Shown: positions 37,226 to 61,755 of the stretch, piece by piece | How the letters are laid out: the number at the start of each line of letters is the position of its first letter | Numbering within the stretch: the stretch's first letter is position 1 | Assembly (NCBI GenBank): GCA_009746045.1 | Contig: RPFO01000891.1 | Location: 1,418,410 to 1,482,409, forward strand | Source of the DNA: Mesostigma viride | Taxonomy: Eukaryota; Streptophyta; Mesostigmatophyceae; Mesostigmatales; Mesostigmataceae | Reading direction: 5' to 3' | Length of the DNA: 64,000 nucleotides | Position numbers and translations under genes: made by a program | Notes under the pieces: generated by a model | Seen by the model: the letters and a program-made list of their open reading frames with translations, nothing else | Told to the model about the DNA's origin: nothing | Databases searched by the model: none

Positions 37226-40200
37226 ATGAATAGAAATGAGCACTTAACGTTCGATGGAAGCCCCATGGGCAGCCCCGTTGCCAGGGCGTTTGCACATGCA
37301 ACGCATCCGCTCTCCAACTTCGTTCATAATCATACTCCTTCATTTCTCCATAGAAGTCGAAGCGAAAAGCCTGCGAGATCAGCGGCGTCTCTTGACGACT
37401 TGGAGTGGAATGACGAGGATGAGGACTACAATCATGATCATAAGCATAAATTCGATGAGCACCATGACCACCTGTCGAATGGAAGGCCCCATAACCTTTT
37501 TCCTAACTTCAAACATCAACTCAGCAAGTTGTCTCATCAGGTCAGTTTGAGAAGTTTTCATCTCTCTGCGTGCTTGGTTTTCGGGGGGACGGGAAGCTGG
37601 TGCTCAAAAGAATGGGATCGTTTTCATCTCTCTGCGTGCTTGGTTTTCAGGGGGACGGGAAGCTGGTGCTCACGAGAATGGGATCGTTCTTGCCTTTTGG
37701 TAGCTAGTATTTTTAGATGGCGCATGAATGCGTTTAAGACTTAACTTTGTTGCTGTTAAAATCATGGACCCAGGGAATGTATTGCCTGATTGAGAAACCG
37801 TGGACTTTTTTTTTTTTTTCCCTCGTGTTCAGCGCTCCATGCCTGGAGCCCAGCCGAAGACTGTAGATGAGAAGCATCCAAATGCCATAAAAACTCCAGG
37901 GTCCCCAACGAAGCAGCCTGCTCCAGGTGGAAATGTCAAGGCAGGCTGGGTGCTTGGTCAGGCGGACGCATTGCTGCTCAAAGTTGGCAATGCGGCCGGC
38001 ATTGGGATGCACATACCTACCGAGGCCTCGCTGGAAGCGGGGGAAACGCAAGCATTAATGGAGGAGCTGGAAGAGGAGGAGGCAATGACCAAGGAACAGC
38101 ACTGGTGCGTGCGCATCTTCTGGCGCCATTTCTGGTGGGTGGTTCAGATCGTCGTCTCCGTGCTGTTCGCGGCTGGCTTTGTGCTCGCGATCTCTTTCAT
38201 AAACAACCGCGACAGCACCGTGGCGGACGCCCCGCTCTGGAAATGGGCCGTGCTTGTGTTGTCCATCTCGCTCGGACGCGCGGTCTCGTGTCTGATCGTG
38301 CTTCCCACCATGTACTGCATCGAGCGCTTCTTCGTGCTCAAGAGCCGCGTGATCTACTTCATGGCCTCGCTCAAGAACCCGATCATCAACCTGTTCTGGT
38401 TCATCGCGCTGCTCATCATCTGGGTGCTGCTCTTCGACGAGGACAACCTGTCAGGGGGTTACGGCGCGGTGCTCACGCTGCTGGCCATCACTGTCGTCGC
38501 CAGCTTTTTGATGATCGTGGAAACCATCACGCTCAAGATGATCGCCACGCGCTTCCACCTGCAGTCCTACTACACGCGCATGGCCGAGTCGGTACACTGT
38601 CAACGCATACTCATGCTGCTATCCCAGGTAACTGAGTCATTTCTCAGAATAATGATTTATTTTGTGTGTCATGTTCATTGAATGTCTAAAACTCCTATTG
38701 GCTCCTAATCGTCGCAAACCATAACTAGGATTGGATTTGATTGGATTTAAGAATACTTGTGCTTCAAGATTTTCCTGGCATCAGGCTATTGTCACAGAAA
38801 ACCTTTTGTTTTATTTCCGAATTTCCTTAGACCTTAATAACTTATCACTGTGCCTCGGAACCTGATTTGCCTCTTATGATGGGAGTTACTGTTTGAACAC
38901 TGGAAATAGTTAAATCTATCTACTCCAGATTTTGGTTAGGGTTTACAATTATCCTAATCAAAACATGTGCTTTGGTTCAAAAGATATGGTTTGGAGTTTT
39001 GATACCTCGGAACGGGCATAAGCTAATCAACGTACTTTGCGATTTTATTGGAAGGCATGCATTTTTATTTGTGGTCATTTGCCTGGTAGTAACTCGGCGC
39101 CAGTATTACATGCACTTGTGTAGCAACTACAGTACAGAATGGCACCTTGCAGCTATTTTGCTGAGCATGCACACACTAGGCTGGGCACTTTTTTTCTGCT
39201 TCTTCTATATTTGGCGTCACGCTACGCTCACCAAAGCCAGCGTGTTGTTTCTTTTCTGCTATCAGTCTCTGTTGGTGTTAAATGCAGCGCATGCTGACGA
39301 ACATCGTTTTGGCATGCACCGTCTCGCCTGCTCCCCCCTGAGCTCGTATCACACAGGCCATGGACAAGCCCTGCATCTTCTCTGCGCCAGGGTCGCCCAC
39401 GGAGCAGTCCCACGTGGGCTCTGTTCTCCGCTCCATCCCGTCCGAGTCCTCGCTGACCTCGAGCGTGGCCACGTACCCCTCCGCGAGCCACCCGCCGCTG
39501 TCCCACTCCTCCAACCCCCACGGGGTTGGCAGCCTCGGCCACCCCCCCGGCTCCCACCCCAATGGCGTCCACATGGCCTCCGCAGGGTCGACCTCTCCCG
39601 GAAATCTCAACACCGCAGAGCGGGCACGGAGGGACTCAAACGCTTCGCTCACGTCGCTCAAGTCGGCGCGCTCCGGCCGGTCGGACGCGGCCAGCAAGGC
39701 GGCGGCGGAGCTGTTTGAGCACGAGCTGGCAACCAAGTGCGAGGACATGACACCCGAGGCGCTCGACAAGCTGATGGAGTTTGTGCGCAAGCAGCGCATC
39801 ACAACCGAGGTGTCGCTAATCGGGAGCAATGGGAAAGGGACGAGCAGCAACGAGGTATCCACGGGCCGCCAGGCGCGCGCGCTCGGGCACCTGATCTACG
39901 GCCGGCTGTTTCTGGGGAAGCGCTTCATCAAGCAGGTGGACGTTGAGCGCGTGCTGGGCAGCAAGGTGGGCAAGCAGGCGTGGGAGCTGATGGCCCAACA
40001 GGCGACGACCGACGGGCGGCTTTACCGCAAGGAGTTTGTCGCCTGGTGCTTCCAGGTGTACAGCGAGCGCCGGTCGCTGGCGCTGACGATGCGGGACACC
40101 AACACGGTCGTCCAGACGATGCACCGCGTGCTCAGCTGCGTCGCGATCGTGATCGCGATCATCATCGGGTGCATCGTGACCGGGGTCGACGTGGTCAACC

Positions 40201-41606
40201 TGCTTCTGGGCTCGTCCGCGCTTCTGCTCTCCTGGGTCTTCATCTTCGGCAACAGCCTGCGCGTGCTCTTCGAGACGCTCATCTTCCTGTTCGTGGTGCA
40301 CCCGTTTGACGTCGCGGATCGCATCGAGGTTGACGGCATACACTACATTGTGAGTCGTTGGGGGGCGGGGCGCGGGGGAAGGGGCATGTGCATGCTGACA
40401 TGGAGGGGCAAAACAACATTTATAGTCCAACCTTAACCTAGAAGTGCTGTCCATATATCCTGACTATAAGTACGTCCAGTTTTATTTGGCGTGTTATAAA
40501 TGTGCCCCTTGACATACTTTCGAGTTGTTGTAAAATGTAAACAATATTCGTTACTACTTTGTTTGCCCCAACGTCATTGTTCCTCCGTCCCCTTCCCTTC
40601 CAGTTCCCTTGCAAACGGTGGACAGCTACGTCCTCTCTGTCCTTCAAATGTCCCCTATCATCCCAACTCGGCATGAAATTTTGGCTCGTGTTTCGGTGAA
40701 ATGTAACATCTTTCCAAAATGTGTATGTTAGAATAAGAAAATTGATATGTGTCTTCATTTTCCTTCATTAGAGGCCTTGATGGCCTCCGCATGGTGCTGT
40801 TTGTCACGGACTTACGCCCTCTTACATTTCACTCATCGAACACCAGAGTGGTTAACTGGAAATTCAATGTGGATATTCGATGTTTTCATCTATGCTACCC
40901 TAATCCATGCTACAAATGTTCGTGTGGCCCAAGCCCTTGCGGCCTGAACAATGCTCTATTTGTTGGATACTGTTAGTATTTATTGGATACTTCTAAATAA
41001 AGCTCAACCAGGAAGATTTGTCGCTTTTATACCATTTTATCGAACCCGCCCTCCCCCCCCTCCCCCGCTGGCCAGGTGGAGGAAATCGGCATCTGGTCGT
41101 GCAAGCTGTACGAGACAGACGGGAAGCTGGTCTTCATGCCCACGTCGCTGCTGGCGACGCGCCCGATCCGCAACCACCGGCGCAGCAAGGACACGTGGGA
41201 CTGCGTGCGCTTCACGCTCTCCTGGGCGTCGACGCCCATCGAGAAGATTGGTCAGCTGCAGGACCGGATTGAGGCGTTCATGTCGGCCAATCAGACGTGG
41301 TTTGGGCCCATCTTCCGCATGCTCATGGCGTCGGTGGAGGACAACAATAAAGCGGTCTATGAGTGCTGGTTCATGCACCGCAACAACTACCAGGACTTTG
41401 GCACGGTGCTCGTGCACCGCACCACGCTGCTCTATTTTATCAAGGAGCAGATGCAGGAGCTGGGTATCACGTACACCAAGCTCAGCCAGCCGGTCGAAGT
41501 AAGCATTACGGACGACCGCACGGGCTCATGCGCCGCGGTGGCGGCCGCAGCGGCGGCGGCGGCGGTTGCAACGATGGAGGAAGAGGGTGCCAAGAAGGCC
41601 AAGTGA
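37226..41606 (+). CDS. MscS-like mechanosensitive ion channel (plant MSL10-type)
   Basis: Exons: 37226-37540, 37833-38627, 39357-40349, 41076-41606 (TGA), phase 0 at every junction, 877 residues. Plant MSL proteins of this type sit in the plasma membrane and open on membrane tension. Hydrophilic Ser/His/Asp-rich N-terminus to about residue 200. Four helices follow in exon 2 (about 205-225, 239-262, 287-307, 313-343). Exon 3 holds a Ser-rich cytosolic loop (371-520) with FEHELATKCEDMTPEALDKL after it. Then TM5 (VAIVIAIIIGCIVTGV) and the pore helix LLLGSSALLLSWVFIFGNSL lead to VVHPFDVADRIEVDG. Exon 4 is the MscS beta domain (VEEIGIWSCKLYETDGKLVF, MPTSLLATRPI), ending in an alanine run. The start is the first in-frame ATG. 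Family is clear; the exact ortholog number is not. Confidence 0.93.
37555..37690. repeat. 65-bp tandem duplication in MSL intron 1
   Basis: Two adjacent copies of a unit with CATCTCTCTGCGTGCTTGGT and GACGGGAAGCTGGTGCTCA, differing at a few positions. Confidence 0.9.
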
Positions 41607-42562
41607 GGGAGCGTGGGGGAGCGGGCGCAGGGTCTAATTTATCACCGCACATTCGCGGGTCTCATTCCAGAAGCAACGTAGCGGGAACCTGCGATTGTGG
41701 GTTGCGCGCAGCGTCTGGAGCATGGACGCCAGACAGGCAAGCAGAGCTTGCTAACTTTATTGGTCCTGCCGCCGGATGCCAGAATGTTTATGATGGGGTT
41801 GGCAACATCTGATACCTTGCGTGCGCCATTGTGTCTATTGCGTATGCAGCGCTTCAAAGGGCCCCTACAATTCGGACAAAGTGCCCCATGTACTGGGCCT
41901 GTATCTTGTTCCGCAGCGTTACAGAATTAATGGTCTGGCTGAGGATTTTGCCAGACACCGAAGATTATTTATGGGCTACATTTAGGCCAAGCAGAGGACA
42001 AGTGTGCTTCTGTTTATACACAATAAATCTGTGATATCCTGCTGTACCATCTGCATGATCAAGGCACATCATCTGCATTGATCACGTTTCAGATGTAGAT
42101 CTTGGGGATTGCAAGTTTCTAGGAGCCTACTAGATGTGACATCTTGCCCCGGCACAGACCAGGTGAATACCGATTTCGGCCCTGTGGGCGGGCTTAGGAC
42201 TGGCAGGCCAACCAGGTAGACACCTCTAGCTCCTATGGTAGGGCCTTGTCCCGTCGCAACCCACTGGCAAACTTGTGTGCGCCGGCCGGCCCGCACTGAC
42301 GCGGCGCGACCCGGCCGGACCTATGTGACACAATATTTGCTTGAGGATGCAAGGCTTCGATCTGGGTTTATCTGTACTCCGCGCCCGCATGATAGATGTA
42401 AGGAGAAATGGGCTGCCGTCTGCGATAAACGCCTTCCAGCGGGGCAGGCTCCTGTTTTCTGCCCACGGGCCCCACGCGGCCCATTGCTTGAATGCAGGGT
42501 AGAAATCCGCAGGTGGAGGGTAGTGCCCCTGGGGATAGCTGCGACAAAACCGCCTCGTCGAT
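41607..42562. other. Intergenic 3' flank of the MSL gene
   Basis: No gene or tandem array recognised. It ends at the left target-site duplication of the LINE (42551-42562). Confidence 0.5.
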
Positions 42563-45167
42563 TAAAAAAATTAAATTAAATTAAATTATAACATGCCTCC
42601 GTGGGGAGGTCATGTAGCACATATTTCATGATGGATGGGGTGGAGGAAGCCGCGTGATCGAACTATCCTAACTCTATCTAGAAAATCCTAACTACACTAC
42701 TCATCAAAACGCCTCCTCCGCTTGGGGGGAGGTGGCTTGCCCACAGGGTCGGGCGTGTGCGCCTTGACAATCTTCTTCCACCGCGTCTTGTCCTGCATGG
42801 CAGTCCAAAGACGGGAGAGAGAGTGTATGCGGTGCTCAAACTGGGCTGGGACCACTAGGTCGTCCAGCAACATCTGAACGTAGTTGGTGACAGGTTTCCC
42901 TACCCTTTTGGGAATGTCCGCGGGGCCAGGCCAGGTCAGAATGTGCCGCCCTGGCTGTCCAAGCCGCTGGGGGCCGGCCAGACCAAGGGTGGTGTCGACC
43001 TGGCTGGTGCGGGCAAGGTGTCCTATAAATGCTATCCTACGCTGCCTAATCTCGTCCGAAACACGAGGCATGCCATGATACAAAGACTCTGATGACGGAC
43101 GCTCGGAAAAACCGACATTAAGGACATGCCGGAGCATCCTGTAAACTGTGCCGTCGAGCTGAGCTGCCAGTTTGGGTGGGAGGGTCCACGCCTCGGCGCC
43201 ATACGTGAGCACCGTGAGGACGAGGACCTTGAAGAGCATGCGCTTGCGGTGCCCGTCCAGGCCCTTCGAGCGCCAGTAGGGTGTGAGCGAACGGAGCTTG
43301 GCCCAGGCAAGGCCGATGCGGGTGTCCACATCGTCGGCGGTGTCAGGAAGCCAGCTCCCCAACAGCTTGAAGCGGTTGCGGAACGGGACCTCCGTCCCGT
43401 CGAGCAGGCGCGGCAGCGGTGGTTTACTGGATGCCCCTATCACCATCGCCTCAGTTTTGACACTAATCTCCAGCCCCACCGCCCGCGCCTCCAGGCCCAG
43501 GCAGTCCAGCCAGGTCTGAATGTGCTCGGGGCTCTCGATGAGGGTGGTATCATCCGCATAAATCAGGTCGGCAAGGCGGTAACCAGGTCTAACCCCGCCG
43601 TGCTCTTTCACGTTAAGGATGTCCAAGCCTGGCTCGAACCCCTTAAGAGCAATAAAGCGCGCCGCACGTGCCCGGCGCATGACGTGATCCACGACAATAA
43701 TGAACAGGTATGGGGACAGGACACAACCTTGCCACACCCCGTGGTGAAGGGGGAATGGTGGAGTGGTGCCCTCCGCAGTCCGCACTACTGCCTGTGAGCC
43801 CTCATACAGACGGCGAATGGCAGCAATAAACGCAGGTGGTACCCGATCCAGAGCTAGGATGGCCCAAAGAGCCTCCCAGAGAACCGTGTCAAAGGCCTTG
43901 ATGTAGTCAACAAAAATGAAGACCAGCGGCAAACTGTCAGGGGGAAGTCGACGCACCTCCTCCATCAACCGGCGCGCGCCGGACAAACACAGCCATGACA
44001 GTGTTACGACCACGACGGAAACCCATCTGAGACTCACCCAGGTGTGGGTCCAGCGCGGCGCGGAGCCTGTGCAGCATCATGCGCATGAAGACCTTCAGCG
44101 CGGCGCTCTGGAGGCAGACACCCCGGTAGTTGCCGGGGTCAGCAGCAGAGCCCTTCTTGTACAGCATGACGCGGATGGCCGTCTGCCACTCAGCAGGCGG
44201 AGCCGGCTCGTCAGAGAGCAGGACACGGTTGCAGAACGCCAGCAGAAGATCCCTAACCGCCAGATCAGGGGTCTTCAGCAGCTCAGCAGAAAGGTGGTCG
44301 GCACCGACCGCCGCGTCGTACCGCAGGCGAGCAAGGGCGCCGTCCAATTCCTTCAAAGTGAAGGGGGGGACGTCGTCAGTGGCAAGGCAGCCCTCCTGCA
44401 AGGCGGGGACTTGGTAGTCCGCGGCCAAGGAGGGGGGCGCTGGCGGCGGCGGGGGTCCGGCGACCCCGAGGCGGGCGGCCGTCTCGGGGTGCAGCGGCGG
44501 GGGGGGGGCGCGAGCCCCACCGGTCAAGGAAACATTGTGGGCCAACCAGCGGTCAAGGCCGACCGGCGCCGTGCCGTCCCCCGTGTGCTCCACCGGGGTG
44601 CGCTGCCGCCGGCCGCCGAGCCGGTCGAGGTGGTACCACATGTCCTTGCCCTGGTTGCGGGCCTGGCAGGCCTTGGCATCCGCGATGCACTGGGCTGCCT
44701 CCTCCGCGTCCTGAGCGTGCTCGTAGGCCTCCACAAGGGCGGCCTTGAGCAATGGTTTCTGCAGCGGGTCCCGGTTACGCTTGAGGCGGTGCCGGGCGGC
44801 CAAGACCTTGCTTGGGGTCCTGGCGGTAGAGCGGGCCGGGGCGGCGGCGGGGCATGACCGGCGGGTGCCGGGCCGCCAGCAACCGGGGGCACGGGCCGCA
44901 AAGCCCGCAAAAATGGCTGCGTTGGGGGCACCCTTGTCCAGCTCGTCGACGTCCGCCCGGGCGTCCAGGGCCGACAGGTACTCCTGGCGGCACCGGTTCC
45001 GCTCGTGCTCGGCATCCGTCCAGTCCTCAGGATCTCCCTTGACCGGACGTAGAGCAGACCAGTCAGGGCGGACCAGTGCGGCGCGGCGCGCGGGGACGTG
45101 GAACCGGAGCCGAAGGGTCGCGCGCACCAACCGGTGGTCAGAGCACACCGTGGGCGTGTCAAACACT
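42563..45167 (-). mobile_element. 5'-truncated LINE with target-site duplications
   Basis: 2605-bp insertion flanked by CGCCTCGTCGAT at 42551-42562 and 45168-45179. On the minus strand it begins inside the endonuclease domain (VCSDHRLVRATLRL) and runs through the RT: GVCLQSAALKVFMRMMLHRL, MGFRRGRNTVMAVF, FVDYIKAFDTVLWEAL, YADDTTLIE, LLGSWLPDTADDVDTR and AEAWTLPPKL. It continues to a C-terminal tail ending at 42697. The 3' tail is TA-rich (TTTAA repeats, 42563-42592). Two reading frames (45166-43937 and 44037-42697) cover RT with a single frameshift near 43980, so the copy is young but dead by truncation. The family matches non-LTR elements with an APE-type endonuclease. Arrangement and ends fit target-primed insertion. 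Confidence 0.92.
42697..45166 (-). pseudogene. LINE ORF2 remnant (partial endonuclease, reverse transcriptase)
   Basis: The coding part of the LINE above. The first frame covers 45166-43937: the last strands of the endonuclease, a linker, and RT up to the QMGFRRGRN region. The second covers 44037-42697: RT core with FVDYIKAFD and the YADD catalytic motif at about 43560, then thumb and C-terminal region with FIGHLARTSQ. The frames must join near 43980 by a one-base shift. The N-terminal endonuclease and any ORF1 are absent because of the 5' truncation. Confidence 0.88.
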
Positions 45168-45491
45168 CGCCTCGTCGATCAGCCGGCCAAATTTGGTGTT
45201 ACAGTAGAGCTAGGACAGCTCAGATGAGGATTATATCCCCCTCTAGTGACTATATGGTTGTCTCCTTGATATGGTTGAGGCATGATGCAGACGATATTTG
45301 TAACTTAAGTGTATAACTATTTTTTTCTAATGAGACTAGCATGGTACTCCGTGGCATGCCCATGCGCATGACACAGAAGCACTTACTTAAACTTACTTAG
45401 GCGTGACATGCAGACAGCTGCCCGTTGCCTTGCATGGCAGGCGCCTAGCAACGTTCGAGACTGTCCTGCATCAGCTAAAATATTCGAAAGC

Positions 45492-45606
45492 ATTAATTAA
45501 TTAATTAATAGACATGTGACTGGGCCACGTGAGCATAAGTCCTCAGTGGGAGGGCAACATGGGATGGAATGGATGATGTACATAAGCTATCTAGGTCCTA
45601 GTTACA
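45492..45606. repeat. Dispersed repeat, copy 2 of 2 (partner 14865-14975)
   Basis: Shares TCCTCAGTGGGAGGG, AACATGGGATGGAATGGATG and AAGCTATCTAGGTCCTAGTT with copy 1, preceded by an ATTAATTAATTAATTAAT run as in copy 1. Confidence 0.75.
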
Positions 45607-45794
45607 GGGTTGTGGGCACCACGGCCCGAATCGCTATGAATGCCATATACGCGGTCACACGCGGCAATATTCAAAAGCATGCATGCATGTGTCAACTGAT
45701 TAAAAATGCTGATGTTACTGACTGCATGTGACTTTAAAGATTCTCGACGCTATGCAATCAATTATGGAATTAACCAGATCGAGTTATGAGCTAT

Positions 45795-45816
45795 CAAGGA
45801 GACAACCAGCGCAGGC
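45795..45816 (-). mobile_element. Minimal retroposon fragment D
   Basis: Only about 20 bp of the shared retroposon end (CAAGGAGACAACCAGCGCAG), flanked by GCTAT on both sides. Short, but the flanking duplication suggests its own insertion event. Confidence 0.5.
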
Positions 45817-45933
45817 TATGAACATCAATGCATGCGTCAACCTGTGTCATGAAGTACTTTTATGGCATGCATGCCTAGATCTACACGTGGCACGCACACA
45901 TGCAAGTCCTTACTAGCTCTAGCTTATACATAT

Positions 45934-46234
45934 CAAGGAGACAACCAGCGCAGGCCCCAGATCGAAATCGGGAGAATCCGGACCATGGTAGCTCGAGCCT
46001 GCCGTTATCTTTTCCGCGTTTTCGAGTCGTTCAGGATGATGAATATGAATGGAGATGGAAGTGCATTGAAATTATGGCTGGTTTAATACGTGTAGAGCGA
46101 CTAGATGACCTGTAGGCGGTGGGGCCGGAAACAGCTTGCTTAATTGATCAGGGCCGGCGTGTGTTTCGAGCCTATAACTGCATGGCCGGGAGTGTCTATT
46201 GGTGCATGAGCACCATTGCTGCGATGTACGGGTG
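45934..46234 (-). mobile_element. Short retroposon copy E with 13-bp target-site duplication
   Basis: 301-bp copy, the longest seen, flanked by AGCTTATACATAT at 45921-45933 and 46235-46247. It ends on the left with CAAGGAGACAACC like the other copies. Confidence 0.85.
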
Positions 46235-47073
46235 AGCTTATACATATATGTGTGGGTTTATATTTTTATTTATAATATATGGGGTTTTCCTTCTGTTGCA
46301 TGCCAATCTTACCTCCTTCAATCATCATTCTCAATGAACATATATGTGGCATGCATGCATATGCGTAACTCATTGTTACATCCATATGCATGTATATCGT
46401 ATGCAATGTTGCATGCATGCATGCATGATCCATGCATGCATGGAATCGATCGGGCCCGTGTACGTGTACGCGCGTCGATCTTCCAGCCTTGATCAATATA
46501 TCTAGTAGGATCGAAGCAAACTCAAGTGCGAGCTAGGGACACATGCACATGCATGCAAAGGCGCTGTACTTATTTGTACTCACAGATGCGACGTGACAAG
46601 TCACAGATGTCGCAGACGCCATATGTGCAGACAACTGCACGTGTGCAGAGAACGTGTGTGTTTGTTGATCTGACATTCATGATAAATGCATATAGCTGTC
46701 CAAACTAGCTGGAGTCACATTATAATTTAACCACATGTACTTTAACAGGCAATGCCACAGCAGGTCTTGTATCAGGTATGTGTACTCGCCCCGGTACCGC
46801 CAGCTGGCCGACAATTTGCCCAGCCGGCCTGCATGCGCAGCACCTTCCTCAATAGTTGTGCAGTTCTGGCCAATCACTCCCCTCCTGGGCTTCCGGCATC
46901 TCATTCAACCAGTAGCCCATTTTCCATCGTGTCCTCAATTCGCCTTCGTTGGTCAAGGTAGATGGCCTTCACTTAGCTACTTTCCTTGCACACCCTGACC
47001 GAACACTGAGGCACACCCCACTACCAGGCCTCTTTGAAAATAATTGTGATATGCTTCCGGCCAGCACTGGTGC

Positions 47074-61308
<14,235 letters not shown>

Positions 61309-61755
61309 CTGGGGGTATAGGGAGGGGGCGGGGGGACCAGGGAGAAGGAGGGGGAAAAAGGGATGGACGGAAGGTGGGGTATGAAGGGAGAGGGAAAAAG
61401 CATAGTACCAGCCCCGCCCACGTGTGAGCATGCGGACATTCCATCGTGCAGGCATGAAAGAAGAGGGAGAAAGGGAGGGGAAGGGAAGGGAAGGAAGGAA
61501 GCTGAGGGGCTGGGTGGATGGCGCGGAGACAGCAACCTGACCCACACGTGTGCAAGCATGTCGGACATTCCAGGCAAGCGCGTTGGATCGGGGAGATGGG
61601 CGGAGGTAGGCGGCATGGGTGATGTGGCGATGCCAAGTGGTATAAATCATGCACAACCGGGCCCTTCGTTGCTAACTATGCACGGCCGGGAAGAAGGGGG
61701 GATGTAAATGAGTAGGGAAGAAGAATGAGTGCTGTTGGCAAGAAATGGAAGCCAT

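Larger units (their letters stand above)
45180..47073. other. Intergenic DNA with dispersed-repeat copies
   Basis: Contains dispersed repeat copy 2 (45492-45606), retroposon pieces at about 45250-45266 (opposite orientation) and 45795-45816, a full copy at 45934-46234, and an AT-rich, ATGCATGC-rich stretch at 46350-46560. No gene recognised; the right part is 3' flank of ASCC3. Confidence 0.55.

Noticed and set aside
39360-40454. Several long antisense frames over MSL exon 3
   Set aside because: Shadows of a GC-rich exon whose plus-strand product is clearly the channel.
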